From assembly GCA_021767525.1 (NCBI GenBank), contig JAASTF010000222.1, positions 1-5,535 on the forward strand: DNA of 5,535 bases, written 5' to 3'. This DNA comes from Paracoccaceae bacterium (GTDB lineage Bacteria > Pseudomonadota > Alphaproteobacteria > Rhodobacterales > Rhodobacteraceae). The position numbers were made by a program, and so were the translations under genes. Within the stretch, counting starts at the first letter, position 1. Each line of letters opens with the position of its first letter. Below the pieces are notes generated by a model. That model was not told where the DNA came from and did no database searches. It was given only the letters and a program-made list of their open reading frames with translations. Below are positions 4,499 through 5,535 of this stretch, one piece after another.

Positions 4499-5535
4499 AT
4501 GCCCAAAGACCTGCCCGCCCGCATCGACGCCGCCGACCTGACCGCCCGGCTGATCCGCTGCCCCTCGGTCACGCCCAACGAAGGCGGCGCGCTGGTTCTG
4601 CTGCAAGAGCTGTTGGAGGCCGCCGGTTTCACCTGCCACCGGGCAGATCGCGGCGAGGTGTCGAACCTCTTTGCCCGCTGGGGCGACAAGGGCCACGCGC
4701 GCAGCTTCGGCTTCAACGGCCATACCGACGTGGTGCCCGTGGGGGACGAGGGCGCATGGACCAAACCGCCCTTCTCCGGCGAGGTCGACGCCGATGGCGT
4801 GATCTGGGGCCGGGGCGCGACCGACATGAAATCGGGCGTCGCGGCCTTTGTGGCCGCCGCCATCGATTTCGTGCGCGACACGCCCCCCGATGGCGCCGTC
4901 ATCCTGACAATCACCGGCGACGAGGAAGGCACCTCGATCGACGGCACCACCGCGCTGCTGGACTGGATGGATGCCAATGACGAAAAGATGGATGTCTGCA
5001 TCGTCGGCGAACCCACCTGCCCCGACAAGATGGGCGAGATGATAAAGATCGGCCGCCGCGGCTCGATGACCGCGCATTTCACCGTGACGGGCGTGCAGGG
5101 CCATTCCGCCTATCCGCACCGCGCCAACAACCCGCTGCCCGCGATGGCCCGCCTGATGGACCGGCTGGCCAGCCACGAGCTGGACCAGGGCACCGATCAT
5201 TTCGACCCCTCGACGCTCGCCATCGTCACCATCGACACCGGCAACCCGGCCACCAACGTCATCCCCGCCAAAACCCGCTCCAGCGTCAACATCCGCTTTA
5301 ACGACATCCATACCGGCGCCAGCCTGACCGACTGGTTGCGCGCCGAGGCCGACAAGGTGGCCGGCGAATTCGGCGTTACCGTCGACATGGATATGCATAT
5401 CTCGGGCGAGGCGTTTTTGACCCCGCCCGGCGCACTGTCCGACCTTGTGTCGCGCTCGGTCGCCGCCGAAACCGGCGTCACGCCGATCCTCAGCACCACA
5501 GGCGGCACCTCGGACGCGCGGTTCGTGAAAAACCA
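4499..5535 (+). CDS. dapE: Succinyl-diaminopimelate desuccinylase, 3' partial
   Basis: Zn-dependent M20-family hydrolase that converts N-succinyl-LL-2,6-diaminopimelate to LL-diaminopimelate plus succinate in the cytoplasm. 345 full codons are present and the frame runs off the window; E. coli DapE has 375 residues, so roughly 30-40 are missing, including the last metal-binding histidine. Di-zinc centre residues are visible: H75 and D77 in NGHTDVVPVGD, the bridging D109 in GRGATDMKSG, the catalytic base and ligand E142/E143 in TGDEEGTSIDG, and E171 in VGEPT. The dimerisation (lid) domain begins around residue 186 (KIGRRGSMTAHFTVTGVQGH), and GNPATNVIPA and STTGGTSDARF near the window end are diagnostic of DapE over other M20 peptidases. 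Start ATG 4499 has AAAGGA (4487-4492) 6 bases upstream. It is on the same strand as dapD but separated by four genes, one of them opposed, so it probably has its own promoter in 4141-4498. Confidence 0.96.
   Translation, partial: MPKDLPARIDAADLTARLIRCPSVTPNEGGALVLLQELLEAAGFTCHRADRGEVSNLFARWGDKGHARSFGFNGHTDVVPVGDEGAWTKPPFSGEVDADGVIWGRGATDMKSGVAAFVAAAIDFVRDTPPDGAVILTITGDEEGTSIDGTTALLDWMDANDEKMDVCIVGEPTCPDKMGEMIKIGRRGSMTAHFTVTGVQGHSAYPHRANNPLPAMARLMDRLASHELDQGTDHFDPSTLAIVTIDTGNPATNVIPAKTRSSVNIRFNDIHTGASLTDWLRAEADKVAGEFGVTVDMDMHISGEAFLTPPGALSDLVSRSVAAETGVTPILSTTGGTSDARFVKN

Noticed and set aside
4358..5398. 346-codon open frame on the - strand over the dapE region
   Set aside because: It is antisense to a clearly recognisable dapE with intact metal-binding motifs. 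The long frame is a by-product of the GC3-biased codons of dapE.

Overview
The window looks like a chromosomal stretch from an alphaproteobacterium of the Rhodobacteraceae/Roseobacter type. The grounds are the high G+C with strongly GC-biased third positions, E. coli-like DapD and DapE sequences lying close together, a Hint-domain protein of a kind frequent in that family, and an intergenic element that resembles a dispersed Rhodobacterales repeat. The taxonomic call rests on recognition, not on a search.

Layout, left to right. The window opens inside a PLP-dependent threonine/serine dehydratase-like gene on the + strand (1-873, 5' end missing). A 132-bp gap follows, with a hairpin-bearing repeat-like element (891-928) and a good sigma70-type promoter candidate (945-973). 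Next is dapD (1006-1833), closed by a strong intrinsic terminator (1852-1889). A compact + strand group of three small genes comes after: an exported four-cysteine protein (1939-2295), a single-domain rhodanese (2307-2711) and an unrecognised acidic 107-residue protein (2732-3055). They are separated by 11 and 20 bp and are probably one operon. A Hint-fold protein on the - strand (3052-4140) converges on this group, and the two end genes share a CTAG that contains both stop codons. A 358-bp divergent intergenic region (4141-4498) with palindromes precedes dapE (4499 to the window edge, 3' end missing; this frame has no stop inside the window).

DapD and DapE catalyse two steps of the succinylase branch of lysine/diaminopimelate synthesis. 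DapD succinylates tetrahydrodipicolinate; DapE removes the succinyl group after the aminotransferase step, which is not encoded here. The genes between them have no evident role in that pathway. The terminator after dapD and the opposing Hint gene make it unlikely that dapD and dapE share a transcript.

I see no CRISPR array, insertion sequence, tRNA, rRNA or phage gene. The most unusual item is the Hint-fold protein: by my reading it has lost the residues needed for autoprocessing (nucleophile Cys replaced, block-B Ser/Thr and His replaced). Otherwise this is mostly ordinary core-genome sequence.
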